NCBI GenBank assembly: GCA_027484885.1
Contig: JAIXSD010000093.1
Coordinates: 1-8,330 of the forward strand
Direction of reading: 5' to 3'
Length of the DNA stretch: 8,330 nucleotides
Source of the DNA: Rubrivivax sp.
GTDB taxonomy: Bacteria > Pseudomonadota > Gammaproteobacteria > Burkholderiales > Burkholderiaceae_C
The translations under genes and the position numbers were made by a program. The notes beneath the pieces are model-generated. The model made no database searches. It was given only the letters and a program-made list of their open reading frames with translations, and was not told where the DNA came from. Positions 6,022 to 8,330 of the stretch are shown piece after piece. The stretch's first letter is position 1. Every line of letters begins with the position of its first letter.

Positions 6022-8288
6022 ACGCCTTCTTCCTTGGAGAGATAGCCTTGCAATTGTTCGAACTCGGTAGCCATATCGGGCGATTCTCGGGTGCTGGCCA
6101 TGGCCATGCGCACCCGGGTGGTTTCCGGCTGGCCCGGGCTGGGCTCCAGCCACAGCCAGAGGCGGCGCTCGCGGATGTAGAGCATGGCAAACACGCCCAC
6201 GATCAGCAAGACCGCGCCCAGGTACACCAGCTTCTGGCCCGGCGCGCGCGTCACCTGGAACACGCTGGCCTGCACCTGCTTGAAATCCTGCAGCTGCAGC
6301 AGCACCGGCGCCGGGTAGAACATGCTGTCCGACAAGGACAGCACGGCCTGGGTCATGAAGGCCTGGGTGGCGCTGTCGGCCGGGGCCGAGGCCTGGCCGG
6401 CTTGCTCGCGGCCCAGCTTGTAGAGCTCGAACAGGCTGCCGTTGAGGATGCGCAGCAGCACTTCAGACACCCGCTGGCGCTCGCCCTCGGGCACTTCGCT
6501 TTCGATGAACTGGCTCAGGGCCGGCAGGCCACCCCAGCCATTGCTGGTGTCCACTTTGGCGCTCTCTGCGCCGGCAAACAGATTGAGCGCGCGGCGTGCG
6601 GTGGCCTGCAGCTGCGGCGTCATCTGCGGCTTGTCGTTGGGCGTGGCGGCCACGGCGTAGCGGCGGGCGGCGCGCTCGCGCAGGTCTGGGTCGAGCAGGT
6701 TCTGGCGCAGGCGCATCCAGCTGTCCATGCTCAGGTCGGCATCCGCCGGAATGCGCAGGTAGCGGAAGGCCTCGGCCGGGGTTTCGCGCACGCCGGCGAG
6801 GAAGACTTTTTGCCCGTCCAGATCGACCGGCAGCATGTAGTTGTTGTACTCGCGCGCCTGACCGGCGGCATCGCGCAGGCGGTAGCTGAACGAGGGGCCG
6901 ACATTGCGCAGCTCCTTGTCGGTGCCGGCACGGGCGCCGCTGCCCATGTGGTTTTGCAGCTTGTTGACCAGGTCGACGGCGCGCACATCGGTGCGGTCGG
7001 CCTTGCCGGCCCCGGCGCCGCTCATGTTCTCCACATTGATCACGCGCAGGCCAGAGAACTCCAGGCGCAGGCTGTCGCTGGGCTTGCCGTCGTCCTGCGC
7101 CGAGATGCCTTCCAGCAGGGTGCTGCCGCCGACCAGGCCGTTGATCTCGAAAGGCTTGGCCGCTGCCGCCGTTCTGCGGCCCATGGGCAGGGCTTGCAGC
7201 TTGAGGCTGGAGCCACCGTCTTCAAAACTGCTTTGGTAAATGGCGATGCCGCGGTGCTGGGCCGGCTCGTTGACCTTGACCCGCTTCTCGGTCGTCAGCC
7301 CGGTCTCGCGATCGCGGATCACGATGTCGCTGGCGAACAGCTTGGGCATGCCGGTGTCGTAGTACTCGACGATGAACTTCTTCAGCTCCACATCGAAGGG
7401 CAGGTCCTGCAGCACCACGCCGCTGGGCATGGAGAGGATGGCCGTGCCAGCGGTGGCGCCTTCGGGCACCATCAGGTTGCCGCGGAAGCTGGGGTTGTTA
7501 GGCGGCAGGCGGTGCTCGGGCTTGACCTCGCTGATCAGGCCGCCGCCTTCGTAAATCGTCTTGCCCTGGGCCCACATCAGGCCGCGCACCAGCAGGTCGC
7601 CATCCAGCAGGCCGCCGATGCAGACCAGCACGATGGCCGAATGCGCCGCCAGATAGCCGATCTTGTTGCTCGCGCCGCGCCGCGCCGCAAGCATCACGCC
7701 GCGGTCACGCACCTGCACCTTGGTCTTCCAGCCACCGGCCGCCAGGCGGCTCTTCAAATCGGCCAGCGCCGCCTCGGGCGCGTGGCTCAGCTGCAGGATG
7801 GCCTTGTGATGGTGGGCTTGCAGCGATTGCTCGCGCACCGATTCCTTGAAGTTCTGGATGTCGTGCAGGATCTTGGGTGCATTGCGCGTGATGCACAGGC
7901 TGGTGGAGACCACCAGAAACGCCAGGATCAGCAGGAACCACCAGGCGCCGTAGACGGTGTAGAGGTCGAACTTACCGAACACCTCGGACCAGAAGGGCCC
8001 GAACTGGTTGACGTAGTTGTTCAACGGCTCGCGCTGCTTGACCACGGTGCCGATCACCGAGGCGATGCAGATCACCGTCAGCAAGGCGATGGCAAAGCGC
8101 ATCGATGCCAGCAAATCCATCAGTTCCCGGGCGGCCGAATGCGGGGCCACGGCCACAGGGGGCAAGGCCGGGGCAGGAGCGGCCTGAGGCGCAGGCGCCG
8201 CGGCGGCCAGCTCGGGCTGGGGCGCCGGCGGCAGCTCGGCCGGCACGGTGTCGTGCGCGTACTCGCTGGAGGGAAGGGTGTCGCTCAT
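6018..8288 (-). CDS. resB: ResB, System II cytochrome c biogenesis protein
   Basis: ResB (also called Ccs1) is the partner of CcsB in the heme-transport and cytochrome c synthetase complex of the inner membrane. The 756-residue protein has an Ala/Pro-rich cytoplasmic N-terminus (about 16-50). Membrane segments lie near 62-83 (RFAIALLTVICIASVIGT), 112-132 (WWFLLILAFLVVSTSLC), 211-230 (containing His216 in AAHSAIVLVCIGG) and 687-706. A large periplasmic domain spans 231-686. His216 sits where the family places its membrane heme-ligand histidine. The periplasmic domain carries the family-like segment VNEPAQHRGIAIYQSSFEDGG (339-359). There is a cytoplasmic HHHK cluster at 159-162 whose role is unknown. 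The ATG at 8288 lacks an obvious Shine-Dalgarno in the 42 bases upstream. The gene is complete and overlaps ccsB by four bases. In relatives a cytochrome c4-like gene often lies upstream, which would be beyond this window. Confidence 0.96.
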   Translation of the reverse strand: MSDTLPSSEYAHDTVPAELPPAPQPELAAAAPAPQAAPAPALPPVAVAPHSAARELMDLLASMRFAIALLTVICIASVIGTVVKQREPLNNYVNQFGPFWSEVFGKFDLYTVYGAWWFLLILAFLVVSTSLCITRNAPKILHDIQNFKESVREQSLQAHHHKAILQLSHAPEAALADLKSRLAAGGWKTKVQVRDRGVMLAARRGASNKIGYLAAHSAIVLVCIGGLLDGDLLVRGLMWAQGKTIYEGGGLISEVKPEHRLPPNNPSFRGNLMVPEGATAGTAILSMPSGVVLQDLPFDVELKKFIVEYYDTGMPKLFASDIVIRDRETGLTTEKRVKVNEPAQHRGIAIYQSSFEDGGSSLKLQALPMGRRTAAAAKPFEINGLVGGSTLLEGISAQDDGKPSDSLRLEFSGLRVINVENMSGAGAGKADRTDVRAVDLVNKLQNHMGSGARAGTDKELRNVGPSFSYRLRDAAGQAREYNNYMLPVDLDGQKVFLAGVRETPAEAFRYLRIPADADLSMDSWMRLRQNLLDPDLRERAARRYAVAATPNDKPQMTPQLQATARRALNLFAGAESAKVDTSNGWGGLPALSQFIESEVPEGERQRVSEVLLRILNGSLFELYKLGREQAGQASAPADSATQAFMTQAVLSLSDSMFYPAPVLLQLQDFKQVQASVFQVTRAPGQKLVYLGAVLLIVGVFAMLYIRERRLWLWLEPSPGQPETTRVRMAMASTRESPDMATEFEQLQGYLSKEEGV
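6025..6035 (-). promoter_or_regulatory. Ribosome binding site of ccsB inside the end of resB
   Basis: On the minus strand AAGGAAGAAGG lies just before the ATG at 6021. The AAGGA part is nine bases upstream, a normal spacing. It supports the 460-residue start over the longer reading frame. Together with the ATGA overlap it suggests coupled translation of resB and ccsB. Confidence 0.6.
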
Positions 8289-8330
8289 GGAAGCAGGATT
8301 GTCAGGGGGCGTGAAGCCTCAAAGGCGGGC

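Noticed and set aside
6022..6153. N-terminal extension of ccsB to a start at 6153.
   Set aside because: The extra 44 residues overlap resB out of frame and look like shadow sequence. The ATG at 6021 has a better ribosome site and the classic ATGA overlap.
8289..8330. Promoter for resB in the 42 bases upstream of its start.
   Set aside because: A TTGAGG and a GACAAT can be picked out but are only 13 bases apart. The operon may begin upstream, outside the window.

Overview
The window is GC-rich, with dense genes, strong third-position G/C bias and little intergenic space. The ResB/CcsB (System II) cytochrome c maturation pair next to msrPQ, together with the protein sequences, points to a betaproteobacterium of the order Burkholderiales, probably a Roseateles/Rubrivivax-like lineage. 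The lineage is inferred from remembered family resemblance, not from a search. I saw no RNA gene, CRISPR array, insertion sequence, phage gene or attachment site.

Layout. One plus-strand gene fills the left end (1-2040): a secreted S9-family serine peptidase with an intact Ser/Asp/His triad, whose 5' end lies outside the window. It converges on a block of five minus-strand genes. In transcription order these are resB (8288-6018), ccsB (6021-4639, overlapping resB by 4 bases), an orphan periplasmic substrate-binding protein (4622-3801, 16 bases after ccsB), a gap of 112 bases with two inverted repeats and a TTGACA element, then msrP (3688-2690) and msrQ (2678-2049, 11 bases after msrP). The peptidase and msrQ stop codons are 8 bases apart and lie inside one perfect 16-bp palindrome.

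How the genes work together. ResB and CcsB form the heme-handling synthetase that attaches heme to CXXCH motifs of cytochromes c in the periplasm. MsrP is a Tat-exported molybdopterin enzyme that reduces methionine sulfoxide in periplasmic proteins, and MsrQ is its heme-b membrane electron donor. The shared theme is the making and oxidative repair of envelope proteins. The substrate-binding protein has no permease or ATPase gene beside it, and its role here is unknown.

Most of the window is ordinary housekeeping sequence. I found no convincing undescribed system. The points most worth a second look are an apparent two-helix insertion in CcsB between the substrate-side histidine and the WWD heme motif, the orphan binding protein between the ccs and msr genes, the structured gap upstream of msrP, and the stop-codon palindrome.
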